Of a DNA stretch of 64,000 nucleotides, positions 1 to 11,105 are shown piece after piece. The DNA comes from Lindgomyces ingoldianus (lineage: Eukaryota; Ascomycota; Dothideomycetes; Pleosporales; Lindgomycetaceae), in NCBI RefSeq assembly GCF_010093535.1, contig NW_022985195.1, positions 6,201-70,200 of the forward strand. Reading direction: 5' to 3'. Positions within the stretch are counted from its first letter, which is position 1. Every line of letters begins with the position of its first letter. Under the pieces are notes generated by a model, which saw only the letters and a program-made list of their open reading frames with translations, searched no databases and was not told the DNA's origin. A program made the position numbers and the translations under genes.

Positions 1-1674
1 GCTGCTTAGTAGTGGAACACGTTAAAGGTCTTGGACTACTAAGTTCACTTAAGCGGTCAGAATCTTTAACAGAGCCGTGCGTGACTACTGCAAACAGTTT
101 GCTATGATACATCCTTTCCTGTGGATGTAAGCCTCTGCACTTTGGCAGTTCCTGTGAGAGGTATCGAGCAGGAAACACAGGTCACAGAGAGGGAATGCAG
201 GATAGGGGGGTAACGAGAGTAAACCTTAGGGTCGGAGGCAGAGGTACAGAGGCCGAGGAGCCTATATACCCCGTGCCAAGCCCTTAGGGTACTCAGGGGT
301 TGGATAGCTGTAACATAACCGTGACAGTTCCCGCCTTACGTTGCTGGGCATTTGTATCGTAACTATTGTTGGAAGGACGAAACTGTGCTTGACTGCGTAT
401 CCCTTAATTAAGCTTTCTTTCATTATATCTAAAACGTCTTGCTTAAAAACTCACCCTAAGCTAGCAGAATACAAACAGTCTTGAGTTTGTTGAAATAGTG
501 AACCGCTGGTAAGGCATCCTTAGCAGAATACTGTAGTGAGGTTCCTCGGGTGTGAGAATAAAGGATGTAGTATAAATCGGACGCTAGGTGTAGATTACTA
601 TGGAAAGGAAATCCGAAATCACCGGCCAGTGTACTAAGCGAGGATTGGGAATAGTGAGCACAGAGTATCTACCTATACATTCACGTCTCATTCACATCCC
701 CCAATATTTATTAGCCTCTCGGCACATATTCCTGCACTAGTAACCATGCCCTAGAACCTAGATCTACATGCTTATAAACAGAAGGGACATAATGGCAAAG
801 GATAATCTTTACATGTCAAGCCAAACATTATATTTCATTTCTAGCCTAGTTAGCCCAATCTAGCCTAGAAAACAAAAAGGGGCTCTAACTTACCGGCAGA
901 AGTATCAGAGCCAGCGATAACTGAATCATTCTACCATCCTTTGTAGGATCCACTGTATACAGAAGCTAAAACGCTAGGTAGTATAGGAGAATAATTACTG
1001 GTAGCATGAGCGAGAACATGAGACACTTGTGCGCGTGGCTTCGGGTTTGCTAGGTTAATGGCGACTGGCGCTGGCATTCTGTGATCACGGTAGAGAGCTG
1101 CGAGGTCTGAGGCTTGAGACCGGCGATTTCTGTTTCGAAGTCCGCGGTTGATGGAGGGCTGGGAGAGAGTTGAAATGATCGAGCTCTGTGTTGGGTGTCA
1201 TTGCCGGGATTCGGACGTAGAGAGAAAACGTCCCTTTATGTTCGAGAGTGGGAAACATGGTGGATGAGTTCGGGATTTCTGGTTGGAACTTGAAGAGCGA
1301 GTAGTTGTGGATTCTGAATGGTGAAATGAGTGTTGGTGGATTTAAGATTGTGAAGTGTGTGCAGGGAGGGATGGATTCCTAAACTTATTCTTTGGTTAGG
1401 AAGGAAGATTTATTGTAATAAGGAACATCGCGTGTGGGTTTGTTGAAATATAACTCTAGATTATTGGGATTTGTTTCTTTCAGGTGGTGAGGCCTTAGTG
1501 GACTATGGTTGAGTGGGTTTTAGTAAAAGTGTGTGAGCGTATAAATGAATTGTCTTCAACCGACAAGATCGCGAGAAAAGCGGATTTACAGAAAGATGAG
1601 AGAGAGTTTGGAATATATGCATATTTAGAACAATTCCATCCACAGAGCAGAGCTAGAGTAGACTATGACATACC
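1..1674. other. Gene-free, stop-rich left end
   Basis: I see no gene here. The first 1.5 kb has no open frame of 60 codons or more on either strand, unlike most of the window. Short A/T-rich blocks and repeated CTAG-containing words give it the look of old, mutated repeat DNA. I could not recognise a transposon protein or terminal repeats. The open frame near 1505-1999 (+) lies largely antisense to the last exon of the CE15 gene and is a shadow. Confidence 0.4.
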
Positions 1675-3018
1675 TCATGTCCCCCTCGGCGCATTACTGG
1701 CCCAAGGATACGCCTCTGGCATTGCAGTCCAAGGTTTCAAATCATTAAAATCCCTCGTCGTCGGCGTACCCTTCAACACCTTCGCTACAAACGGCAACAT
1801 ATTCGCGTACCCGCCCATATCGCAATGCCCACCCGGTGCAATCGCCATCCCCAGCTGGTCACCCGCACCGACAAAATTGTACACGACTTTTGCGGCGGGG
1901 AAGGTGACAGTGGCAGTGCCTTTTGAGTCGGTAAATTGGTCCGTTTGGCCTTGTTCGAGGACGACGGCGCGAGGGGCAATGGCGGCAACGATGGTGTGAG
2001 AGTCGTATGGGAGTTGGGTTGACTTGCCGACGAATTGGGATATTCCTGAGGATGTCCACCATCCTGCGCCTGATTTCTGGGAAGAGTTAGATGGAATACG
2101 AATGCCCCTAGTGCATTATTCTAGTGAGGGCAGAGGGAGTACGTACCGAATTCTCGAGTGTTTCTCCTTGTCCGCTCAGACTGTATCTGTATGGACCGGC
2201 CCCTTGAACCCCAGAGCACGCTGGCATTGTGATGGTGATGCGTTTGTCAAAGAGACCGGCAGCGAGTGCGGCTTTGCCTAGTCGAGAGCAGCCTGTAACA
2301 CCGACCTTCGTAGCGTCGATTTCGGGAACCTTGGACTCAATCCCGTCTAGGACGCGGTGGAAGCCCCATGCCCATGCAGTCAAGACACCTGGGATTCATA
2401 TGTGAGCTAGAGCGGACAAAATTGCCAGCTGGAGGCCATACCGATGTCCTTGCCACTGTATAAAGTCCAGAAGCTTCCCGTTTTGCTGTTGCTATCTGCC
2501 GCCACGCTCCCATAGTCAAAAGTCACCACCGCAATTCCGGCATTCAGGTACGCCTTGTTGTCGATGCCTCCAATGGCAATCACTACAGGGAAAGGCCCGC
2601 TTCCCGAGGGTAAGTTCAGCGTTGCCGAGATCTTCGAAGTCTTTCCTCCTACGGCGATACTGACGTCAAGTTTTGTCCCTGACCGTGTTGCAGTGATGGT
2701 TTCCTGGGAGTGGTCGGGATAATAGCCGTACTGGTATTCCTGGAGTAGCTTCATGATCTCGGGCTGCCTGCATTGAAACCATTCTTCTTTGCTTTGGACG
2801 CGCGTCTTACCGTCGAGGTAGAGGAATGGGTCGGGCATGGTCTTGACGGCAGGCAAGTCCGCAGCCTTGGGCATGGGGTTTGGTATTGGTGGACATGTGA
2901 TGTTGGCAGAGGGACCGCGGGGGAGAAGGTCTAAAATGTTCTCGTACATGCTCTCGGGCGTCGGCGCACCGAGAACAGTGGCCGACACGCTGAAAAGCGC
3001 AAAGACTTTGGTACGCAT
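1675..3018 (-). CDS. Secreted CE15 glucuronoyl-esterase-like protein (Cip2 family)
   Basis: Three exons, 3018-2442, 2388-2147 and 2076-1675, with 53-nt and 70-nt GT..AG introns, encode 406 aa. The start is the ATG that opens a typical signal peptide (MRTKVFALFSVSATVLG). CE15 enzymes cleave the ester between lignin alcohols and 4-O-methylglucuronic acid on xylan, outside the cell. The nucleophile motif GCSRLGK is present (Ser227), and a C-terminal GGHCD supplies His357. The Glu that follows the nucleophile in Cip2-type enzymes (PQESGAGG) is replaced by Cys250 (PACSGVQGAG). The acid may instead be Glu314 in VVLEQG, after a later strand, as reported for some bacterial CE15 members. A TATA-like box lies about 65 bp upstream. 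Length fits the family, and there is no CBM1. The family call is firm; the exact substrate is inferred. Confidence 0.88.
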
Positions 3019-3080
3019 GTTGAAGAATTCGACGCTCGTGCGACAGAGCTACCGGGGACTGTGGCAGCGCGCTCCATTGC

Positions 3081-3090
3081 TATATAAAGA
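3081..3090 (-). promoter_or_regulatory. TATA-like box of the CE15 gene
   Basis: The sequence reads CTTTATATAG on the minus strand, about 63-72 bp upstream of the CE15 start codon. That is a usual distance for a fungal TATA element plus short leader. Confidence 0.4.
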
Positions 3091-3308
3091 GATAGATTCC
3101 CGTCCATTGCCACATGCCACTCATCCGGGGGAAAGATGCGGCGCTGTAAGCCTTGTGTAACCCGTCGTCGTCGTCAACCGGGTAGTCTCAATCAACCATA
3201 TATGAAGCCGTGTTCTGCCTTTCATTTGAGTGCTTCTTGTTTGGTAGCGTTGTGCACTCCGCATGGGGAGAAGGGATTGTAGCCAAGGCTCTTGTTGCCG
3301 CGATCCCT

Positions 3309-3314
3309 TTAGCC
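3309..3314 (-). promoter_or_regulatory. XlnR/XYR1-type GGCTAA motif upstream of the CE15 gene
   Basis: GGCTAA on the minus strand lies about 290 bp before the CE15 ATG. It matches the core recognised by xylanolytic regulators of the XlnR/XYR1 family, known from Aspergillus and Trichoderma. A six-base match occurs often by chance, so this is suggestive only. The CE1 esterase gene has the same motif at a similar distance (53689-53694). Confidence 0.25.
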
Positions 3315-4364
3315 CGTTACGACGATCTATAGGGGAGCTTTACAGGAAGCATATGAAGCCTGCGGCCTCCACTAGAAAGGGTGTGAGGTCTCACTGAAGA
3401 AAAAGAGCTAAGCTATTGAACACTCTGCGATCCAATTGGGATGAGCGACTTCGTTCGGCCAACCTCCTCCCTTTTCACACGACGTCTTTCAATTGCTTTC
3501 CCATTCTTCATGCTCGCCAAAATGAGGTCTTGTTCGTATTGCCCCACGGGGACAATCCCAGTAGCGGATCATTCCATGCCGGCTGATGTTCGCCTCCACC
3601 AAGCGGGGCCGCTCATTTACTCGGCTATTTATCAAATATATCCGATGAGTAGCATTGTCTATACTAACTCTCGGAAAGTGATTTGAAGGTCTCTGCACGG
3701 CTTTAATCGGTATTAGAAGACCCGAATGCGAAAGTGGGTTCGGGAAACCTTGGAATTGGGAGACGAAAGGGAGTCACGTGGACAGCTCCTCGTAGATCAT
3801 CTGAAAGGCTTTTTCAAGAGGATGGTATAATAAACGAGGAAACACATGGGACGGTTCTAGAAAATGAAAATGGAGTGAGACGCGAAAAGAGTAACAAAAC
3901 GGCTGATTTAGAACTGCAGTGGTGGACAGGAGAAGGAAGAACGCGACTGTACCAAGCCAGTGGAGTTTCAGATAATTAGGGACAGGCTTGCGAGAATATC
4001 GTAATGAAGGGGGGGAAAATATTGTTGATTCCAGGCAACAATGAAAAGATTCGATGCATGTGGGGACGCGTCTGATGTCGCGATGTAGTTGATCCGGTGG
4101 GGATGCGGTTGGAGGGGACTAGATTTCACCTCCTGGCATTTCTCGTTCGTATGAGCGAGATAGTATCATTAGGCAGACGTGTAGAGATGGACAATTGTGG
4201 TTGGGGATGCGAGCAGGCGTTCTGATGATGACGCGTTGGAGGGGTGGACAATAGCCCGCCCGAAGTTCAGCCGGCGCGGGAGAAGGTGCGTATCTTCCCC
4301 GCGAGACTTACTTAACATCAAGCTTCCTCACTTCTCACAATGCCACTCACATCACGTTTGAGTG

Positions 4365-6217
4365 ATGATGAACTGGTATTTCCTAAACCTCTTGGGGGTA
4401 GCCCTTGTCAATGCAGCATGCTATGAGCCAAATCAGGCCTATCCTCCGCCTAGCTATGCCCCCGATGACGCGCTGTTGAAGCGGACATTCGCCTCCATCC
4501 ACGCCGCATTGGAAGTGGTAGTAGCCGCCCCAGAGTTCGCGTCCACCTCCTTTTCTGTCGAAGTCACATCCTCCAAGCAGTCGCTCTGGTCTCAACACCA
4601 CACTGCCGTCGAACGGAACGCATCTCGGCCCGATATTCCCACCGTCAACGGCGATGCCTTGTACCGAATCGCGAGCGTCACCAAGTCCTTCACGGTCTTG
4701 GCCCTCCTATACCAGCATGCGGCGGGAAATCTGAGTCTGGACGACTCAATTGACACGTACATTGAGGAATTGAGGGGAAAGGAGGCGGGGAGCATCCCTT
4801 GGAAGGACATTACGCTTCGCACGCTCGCTAGCCAGCTCAGTGGCATTCCACGCGAATGTAAGACTTCAAGCGGCCCCATGTGCCACACTTTACAAGGTAA
4901 CGTAGCTAATTTTCGTACTAGTCGCACAATCAGACCTCATCAATTCTCTTCCTAAACCCTGGGAGTACGGCCTGCCACCCGTCTCTCGCCACGGTTTGCT
5001 TAAATGTGATGAGTACAGCCATGGTTATGACGTCCCGTGCGACAAAGCCAGTATGCCCGCGCCGAGGGAGTCTATGGGCCTTCTCTCACTGACCGATACC
5101 TCCAGATCTCCTCCGGAGCGTCAAGTCGAAAACCCCGCTCTTCGCCCCCAACCAACGCTCAACTTACTCCAACGTTGCTTTCGAGCTTCTTGGCCTCGCT
5201 ATTGAGAACGTCACTAACCAATCCTACGAATCGTATATCAACGATGCGATCTTTAAACCTCTGCACATGACCAAGAGCACTCTCTCGAAGCCCCCTGACA
5301 ACGCTGGAGTAATACCCATGGATCCACAGTACTGGGGCGTAGACGAAGGGATACAAAACCCCACTGGAGGGATTTACAGCTCCTCTACAGATTTGTCAAA
5401 GTATCTACGGTACATTTTGACCCATTACAGCGACATTACGTCCGCAGCGAGCTGGGCGCATCCTGCGTCTCCTGCCACGGGGCTTCAGTCATTCTACGGC
5501 ATGCCTTGGGAGATTTTCCAGACTAACCGCATCCTGATTAACTCGAGTAGAACGGTTAGATTCATCACGAAGGGCGGCGGACTTCCGGGCTACTTTTCTA
5601 TTATCATGTATCTCCCGGAGTATGATCTCGGCTTCACCATCCTCGTAGCTGGCAACAGCGCTTTGCTGAAGACAATCCGGGAACTCGTGACGGTTGAAGT
5701 TGTGCGTGCGGCTGAAAAAATTGCCATACAACAACTCCAAGAACGTTACGCTGGGAAATATGTTTCATCTATGGCGCATCTGAATAGTTCCATGACCCTT
5801 ATTGCCGACCACCGAGGGCTAGTATTAGCCCAATTGATCTCGAATGGATCCGACATTTCTGGCCCAGGAGGCCTCGCTCGAATGTTTGCCCCGCCTGACC
5901 GGCCGTGGTATGGGGTCCTCGTGCCGACGCTCCTCTACCGCAACGAAAATGCACAGAAAGGAGAAAAGTGGCGCCTAATTCTCGCTGAAGAGCGGACCGA
6001 CGGGGATCAACCGATCTGGGAGGACTTTTGTGTAACTGATGTTGATGCAGCAAATTACGGAAATCTACCCGTCAACGAGATCGTCTTTTGGAGTGGGAAG
6101 GGAACTGCTGTAGAGACTGTGGAACTCACTGGTTTTAGGGTTACGCTCTCTAGGCAAGACGAAGAAGAACCTAGTCACTTGTGGACTGATGAAAGCCAAG
6201 AACCACTGGAGCTGTAA
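4365..6217 (+). CDS. Secreted class C beta-lactamase-like serine hydrolase
   Basis: Exons 4365-4857, 4922-5050 and 5106-6217, joined by 64-nt and 55-nt GT..AG introns, give 577 aa. An in-frame GTG at 4362 is not used as start. The protein opens with a signal peptide ending near ALVNA. It carries the active-site set of the penicillin-binding/AmpC fold: S104-V-T-K107 (SxxK), Y228-S-N230 (YxN) and K363-G-G. A long C-terminal extension of about 150 residues follows the lactamase fold, as in many fungal homologues. Such proteins are usually esterases or peptidases acting on amides or esters rather than true antibiotic lactamases. Substrate is unknown. It lies head-to-tail with the downstream GH3 gene but with 725 bp between them. 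The second intron removes a segment that is open in one frame, but splicing restores the conserved SKTPLFAPNQ block. Confidence 0.85.
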
Positions 6218-6942
6218 CCAGCACTTCAACCCTGGAGAGCCTCCAAGCTAAAAGGTGGCCCACTTGTAGATACTAAAAGTACCTGGGACGGTACGTTGTA
6301 GCGGGAGAGGCGCCTGACAGGCATGTGCATCCTGCGGGGTTTTATCAAAGACCGCAGATCGGGATTTCTTACTCGTCTTGTTCTGTTTTCAAGATCCGGG
6401 AGTTATACGAGAACTCTCCTACGCGTTGCAATATCTCTCTCTGAAACTGGAAAATGTGGCATAGCCCTGCATCGGACAATCGCTGTCTCGATCTACAGGT
6501 ACATTGCGTCTTGAATCACGAAAGGACATGATGTGGGTAAATAAACACATATTAAATTATCCGCGGCTATACCCTTTCTGCACAGGATATTTTTTTTTGA
6601 ATCCCAAAGCTGCGGCGACAACCAATCCCTAAATCGTCAATGCGCAATCTACAAACTGTCGAGTGGGTCCTCTCCTAAGATGTGGGGAGAGAATAACAGC
6701 TCCGCACTTAATTCCAGATTCGATCATAAGGTATTCTCCGCATGCCTTAATTGAGAGAATCGGTCCACCTGGTATCGCGGTGAAAAACAATCTTGACTCA
6801 AATACACTATCGGTCCCCTTCGACAAGAGTCCGTTTGTCTTTCTTGATCGATTGCACGAAGGTGAGGCTCCAGCATCACCGGTAGGTGCGCCCATCCAAA
6901 GACCCCAGTTATTTCCGTTAACCTCAATGTGCACTTAGAGGA
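6218..6942. other. Intergenic region upstream of the GH3 gene
   Basis: No gene is seen in these 725 bp. A short T-run lies near 6591. The two overlapping frames around 6630-6940 on both strands have no recognisable product and sit directly in front of the GH3 ATG, so they are probably promoter or leader DNA. I did not find a GGCTAA box here. Confidence 0.35.
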
Positions 6943-9323
6943 ATGATGGTGGCTTTCAGGCGAATAATCACGGCAGGGACTTCTCTTATCCTGGCTCGAA
7001 CTGTGTTTTGCGACAGGTACCCGGATTGTGCAAATGGTCCCCTGAAGAACAACACCGTGTGCAACATAAATGCGTCACCTCCACAACGGGCTGCAGCCCT
7101 AGTTGCAGCCATGACTATGGATGAGAAGCTGGTGAACCTTGTTGAGTAGGCGATCTTAATTAGTCTCTAGAAATTTACTAAGCTTTTCATAGTCACAGCC
7201 TTGGGGCAGAGCGACTGGGGTTGCCGAAATATGACTGGTGGAGCGAGGCACTACACGGCGTTGCCTTTTCTCCAGGTGTCCACTTTTCTACAAATGGCGA
7301 ATTTTCTTCCGCGACATCGTTCCCTAACCCGATCACACTCTCTGCAGCATTTGACGATGCCCTTGTTGAAGCTGCAGCAGGTATCATCGGCTCGGAAGCT
7401 CGTGCATTCGCAAACGCTGGCAAGGCAGGCCTTGATTTCTGGACTCCGAATATCAATCCTTTCAAGGATCCCCGATGGGGCAGAGGGCTTGAAACGCCCG
7501 GCGAGGACCCTCTACGAATCGCAAATTATGTGAAGCACCTTATCAAAGGTCTCGAAGGTACGGAAGATACTCGCCAAGTTATAGCGACATGCAAGCACTA
7601 TGCAGCCTATGACCTCGAACGATGGAATGGGGTTGTTCGATATGCATTCGATGCGATTGTCTCCATGCAGGATCTCGTGGAGTACTACCTCCCCCCGTTT
7701 AGACAATGCGCCAGGGATTCAAATGTTGGATCCATTATGTGCTCGTATAACTCTGTGAATGGGACCCCAGCTTGTGCTAATTCGTACCTTATGCAAACTG
7801 TCCTTCGAGAGCATTGGGGTTGGACGAAAGACAACAACTATATTGTCAGCGACTGCAATGCGGTTCACAATATTTACGCTGATCACCATTGGCTCAAAAA
7901 TGCGGCTCAAGCGGCTGGGGCTGCTTTGACCGCAGGTACAGATAATGTTTGCGAAGCTGGAGGTTGGTCTACGGATGTCGTTGGGGCTTACAACCAATCT
8001 CTAGCCAGGAAGGCTGTTGTTGATAAAGCATTGGAGAGGCAGTACGAAGGCTTAGTTCGGGCGGGTTATTTTGATCCTGCTCAACTTGACCCGTATCGCT
8101 CCCTTGGATGGAGCAGTGTGAATACCAAGAAGGCGGATTCTCTCGCTCGCCAGTCGGCCGTAGACGGGATCGTCATGTTGAAGAATGACGGCATTCTCCC
8201 CATGAGATTCGGCAAGAATCAGTCGATAGCTGTTATCGGGATGTGGGCAAATGATACGAAAACGAGGATGTTGGGAAATTATAACGGCCGACCTCCATTC
8301 TACCGTACTCCCCTCTACGCAGCCCAGCAGCTTGGTCTGAAGGTGAATTACGCCGATGGACCTGTCAAGGACACCGGGAATTTCACGACTGCTTTGAATG
8401 CAGCAAAAGCTTCTGACGTGATTTTCTACTTCGGTGGCATCGATGTCTCTATCGAAAGCGAGGACCTCGACCGCACAACTATTACATGGCCCGAATCCCA
8501 ACTTTCCCTCCTGCGTAGCCTTAGTGCCCTGGGTAAACCGATTGTAGTAATTCAACTAGGGACTCAAGTCGACAACACCCCACTCCTAAACAACAATATC
8601 ATCTCCGCGATCCTCTGGACGGGGTATCCCGGTATGTACGGCGGCCCTGCCGTCTTCGACATCATCACAGGCGCTAAAGCACCTGCTGGTCGTCTGCCCA
8701 TCACCCAATACCCTGGGAACTATACGACTCGAGTGCCAATGACGGATATGGATCTTAAACCAAGTGCAAAGAATCCGGGTCGGACGTATAAGTGGTTTGA
8801 TGGGGCTGTGCAGCCTTTTGGCTTTGGTTTGCATTATACAAACTTCACGGTTCGCTTCGGAGCGCCGTATGCTGGTGTGAGTGGTAGAAAGAGAAACCCG
8901 CCAGTGTTCCAGTCGAATTTACTCCTTGCGGAATGCATGCTTCCCCACCTCGATCTCTGCCCCTTTCCACCCATCCCCGTCATCGTAACTAACACTGGCT
9001 CCCACACCTCTGATTTTGTAGCTCTAGCTTTCATCTCAACAACCCAGGGGCCGGCGCCGCATCCTATCAAGGAGTTGGCGAGTTATAAGAGATTGAGGGG
9101 TATTGCGCCTGGGCAGCAGAGAGAAGTGGAGTTGGAAATGAGGTGGGGCGATCTGGCGAGAGTGGATGGGAATGGGAATACGGTCCTTTATTCTGGGGCG
9201 TATTGTTTGGGGCTGGATGTGCCCGAGAGAGAGAGGCTGTGCTTTGAAGTGCTGGGAGGGGATATCGTGTTGGATTTTTGGCCAAAAGTAGGGGGTGGTG
9301 GGAATGGGATGGTGAGAGTATGA
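6943..9323 (+). CDS. GH3 beta-xylosidase, secreted
   Basis: Two exons, 6943-7145 and 7193-9323, joined across a 47-nt intron, encode 777 aa with an N-terminal signal peptide. GH3 beta-xylosidases remove xylose from the non-reducing ends of xylo-oligosaccharides. The order of parts is typical: N-terminal TIM-barrel with WWSEALHG and KHYAAYDLE, nucleophile Asp288 in IVSDCNAV, an alpha/beta sandwich with the SIESEDLDR segment holding the acid/base candidate (Glu489 or Glu491), then a C-terminal fibronectin-III-like domain with SDFVALAFI and AYCLGLDVP. The splice restores the family's NLVDHSLGAERLGLP block. The length matches fungal Bxl-type enzymes. It would act downstream of the esterases encoded in this window. 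Specificity for xylose over arabinose is inferred from sequence similarity only. Confidence 0.92.
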
Positions 9324-10370
9324 ATGAGGAATGCGTGAGAAGAGAGTGGGTGGGAGGCCTCGGGTCTTACAGCTGCTCTACTTATTATAACGATATTCTC
9401 TGCTCGAGGGAATTTTACCAGGTGGGTGAAGGCAATGAGAAAGGAAACGTTGATGTCTTCTCCGCCAACGCTGCCGTTGGACTAGTGAGAGGTCAAGCAA
9501 AGGTGTCATGGGTGCCACGAAGCTTAGAGCCGGACGCAGCGCTACACATTCCATTTATTGATCTAGCGGAACAGTCTGAGGCCGAAAAGGTGATGAGTTA
9601 GCCATGGAGGAACACCTTCCCATGCCTGTATACTGCCAGAGACGTGGTCCTTGCTGAAGTGACTCGGTGGATTGATTACTAACCCAACCTCCAACACTCG
9701 TGGGAGACCACCCGGAGATGCACTAGACCCCTATGTTGAGCCTTATCACTCAGCTCGATGAGGAATACTGTTTGTCCTTCCCTCAGCGAAGGTCAGACGT
9801 CGCCTCGGCTCCAGAAGGCTGAATATGCGGGACTAAGTGATTCTGCGACCGCTTGCGGCCGCCTGCAGCCACCGTCTATTCTCAGAGGGTGAGCTGGTAC
9901 CACCCTTTGGCATTCATATCTACGGCGCGCCCAGTGGGTAGTTGCAAATAGTCCTGCTGTTGCGCTATTTATTTATTCTTTTTGAATCAGTCATCCTCGT
10001 ATTCAGCCAGCGTTGTTATCTAAGATGCTATTGGCAAAGATAGCTCTCTATTGCACAGCTTTCAAGTCTTCTCTGGGAAGTTGGTTCCATCGAATCAAAT
10101 TGCCTAGAGCCAGCCCGAGGTATGCAGGCGCTCCAGCGCACCAAGACCCTCGTCTTCCGATTGTCCATGCACCCAGGTGTGCTAGCTACTTTGCTAAGAC
10201 CCTACTAAAACTATTCCAACATTACAGTGCCTTAACAACAACACTAATTAGGACCTTTAAAAGAAGCTAGAGTACAGCTTACGCTTTAAGCTGTTAAATA
10301 AGATATAATAATTACTTTATAACACGCTGTAGCCCTTCGTAATATTTTTTATTTAACACTAAGTAATTAA
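9324..10370. other. Intergenic region with an A/T-rich right part
   Basis: No supported gene. Two unassigned plus-strand frames (9278-9601 and 10013-10270) have no family resemblance that I can see. From about 10200 the sequence becomes A/T-rich and stop-rich and runs into the decayed CorA-like gene. Confidence 0.35.
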
Positions 10371-10880
10371 CGCGCTAGGCATCTATTACAAGCAGATTAC
10401 ATGCAAACAGAGGTCACATTAGTATTCCTATCGCGCTTTCAGCACCGCATTCACTCTTCAGCTTTAGTGAGCTGACTCTAAGTAGGTATACAACATGATT
10501 ACGCAGCGAGACAGTAAAGTGCTTAAAGGCCATAGCAAAGCGATGACGACTGTAACCGTTCTAACCATGGTATTCCTGCCAGCAACGTTCACATCCGCAA
10601 GTGATAGCCCATTTTCAATATTAGCATTTGCTAAGACTTAATAAAGGCGATTTTCAGCATGAGCCTTTTTGACTTCTCCCCTTCTGATGGCAGTCAACAA
10701 GGGAAATGGATTATATCGACCAGGATATGGATTTTTTGGTTGGTTTCAGCAGTGCTAACGGCCGCGACAATGATCGTATGGATCATTTGGCAATACACCA
10801 GACACGACTTTTGGGTTGAGCTCTTCAGACGAAAACGGCTGAAAGATAAGAAAATGGTGACTGAGGGCGTACGCATTTGA
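10371..10880 (+). pseudogene. Decayed CorA-like magnesium-transporter C-terminus
   Basis: Three coding-like blocks in order resemble the C-terminal membrane part of fungal CorA-like proteins. The first (10371-10466) includes LLQADYMQTEV and SRFQHRIHSS. The second (10486-10596) has the NMITQRDSK and MTTVTVLTMVFLPATFTS segment, the first transmembrane helix. The third (10647-10880) has AIFSMSLFDFSP, then a hydrophobic helix IWIFWLVSAVLTAATMIVWI and a basic tail. Blocks 1 and 2 are separated by 19 nt (GTGAG...TAG) carrying an in-frame TGA, too short for a normal intron. Blocks 2 and 3 can be joined by a 50-nt GC..AG intron. The cytoplasmic N-terminal two thirds are missing. I read this as a relic; a functional gene with unusual introns is less likely. 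Confidence 0.55.
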
Positions 10881-11105
10881 GCGGACACTAGATTAGTAGA
10901 GTTTTGTAGGCCCTAAGTCGCAAGGAAAGGCGACGCAGTGCAGGGCATCTTGCTTGTTCGAAAGTGACAACGAGATCTTGATAGGCTATTCTGAATGAAA
11001 TTCGTATATGAAGATTCCGTAGTTATTGCTTGTAGAGGTCGTGGAAATATGAAAGCCATTAGTGCGGAACAGCGATTTCCTTGCCATCAATCGGTGGAGA
11101 GCATC

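Larger units (their letters stand above)
3019..4364. other. Divergent intergenic region between the CE15 and beta-lactamase-like genes
   Basis: I see no gene in these 1.3 kb, which separate two divergently transcribed genes. Two GTGGGG words (4060-4065 and 4097-4102) match the CreA/Cre1 carbon-repressor consensus SYGGRG, upstream of the plus-strand gene. The 81-codon frames near 3441 and 3734 have no recognisable product. Confidence 0.3.

Noticed and set aside
1675..9323. A dedicated xylan-degradation gene cluster
   Set aside because: Three secreted hydrolase genes are adjacent, but one is not xylan-related, spacing is large, and the other xylan esterase is 43 kb away. Clustering may be chance.
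10467..10485. A true 19-nt intron in the CorA-like relic
   Set aside because: Spliceosomal introns this short are not established in ascomycetes; a lesion in a decayed gene is simpler.
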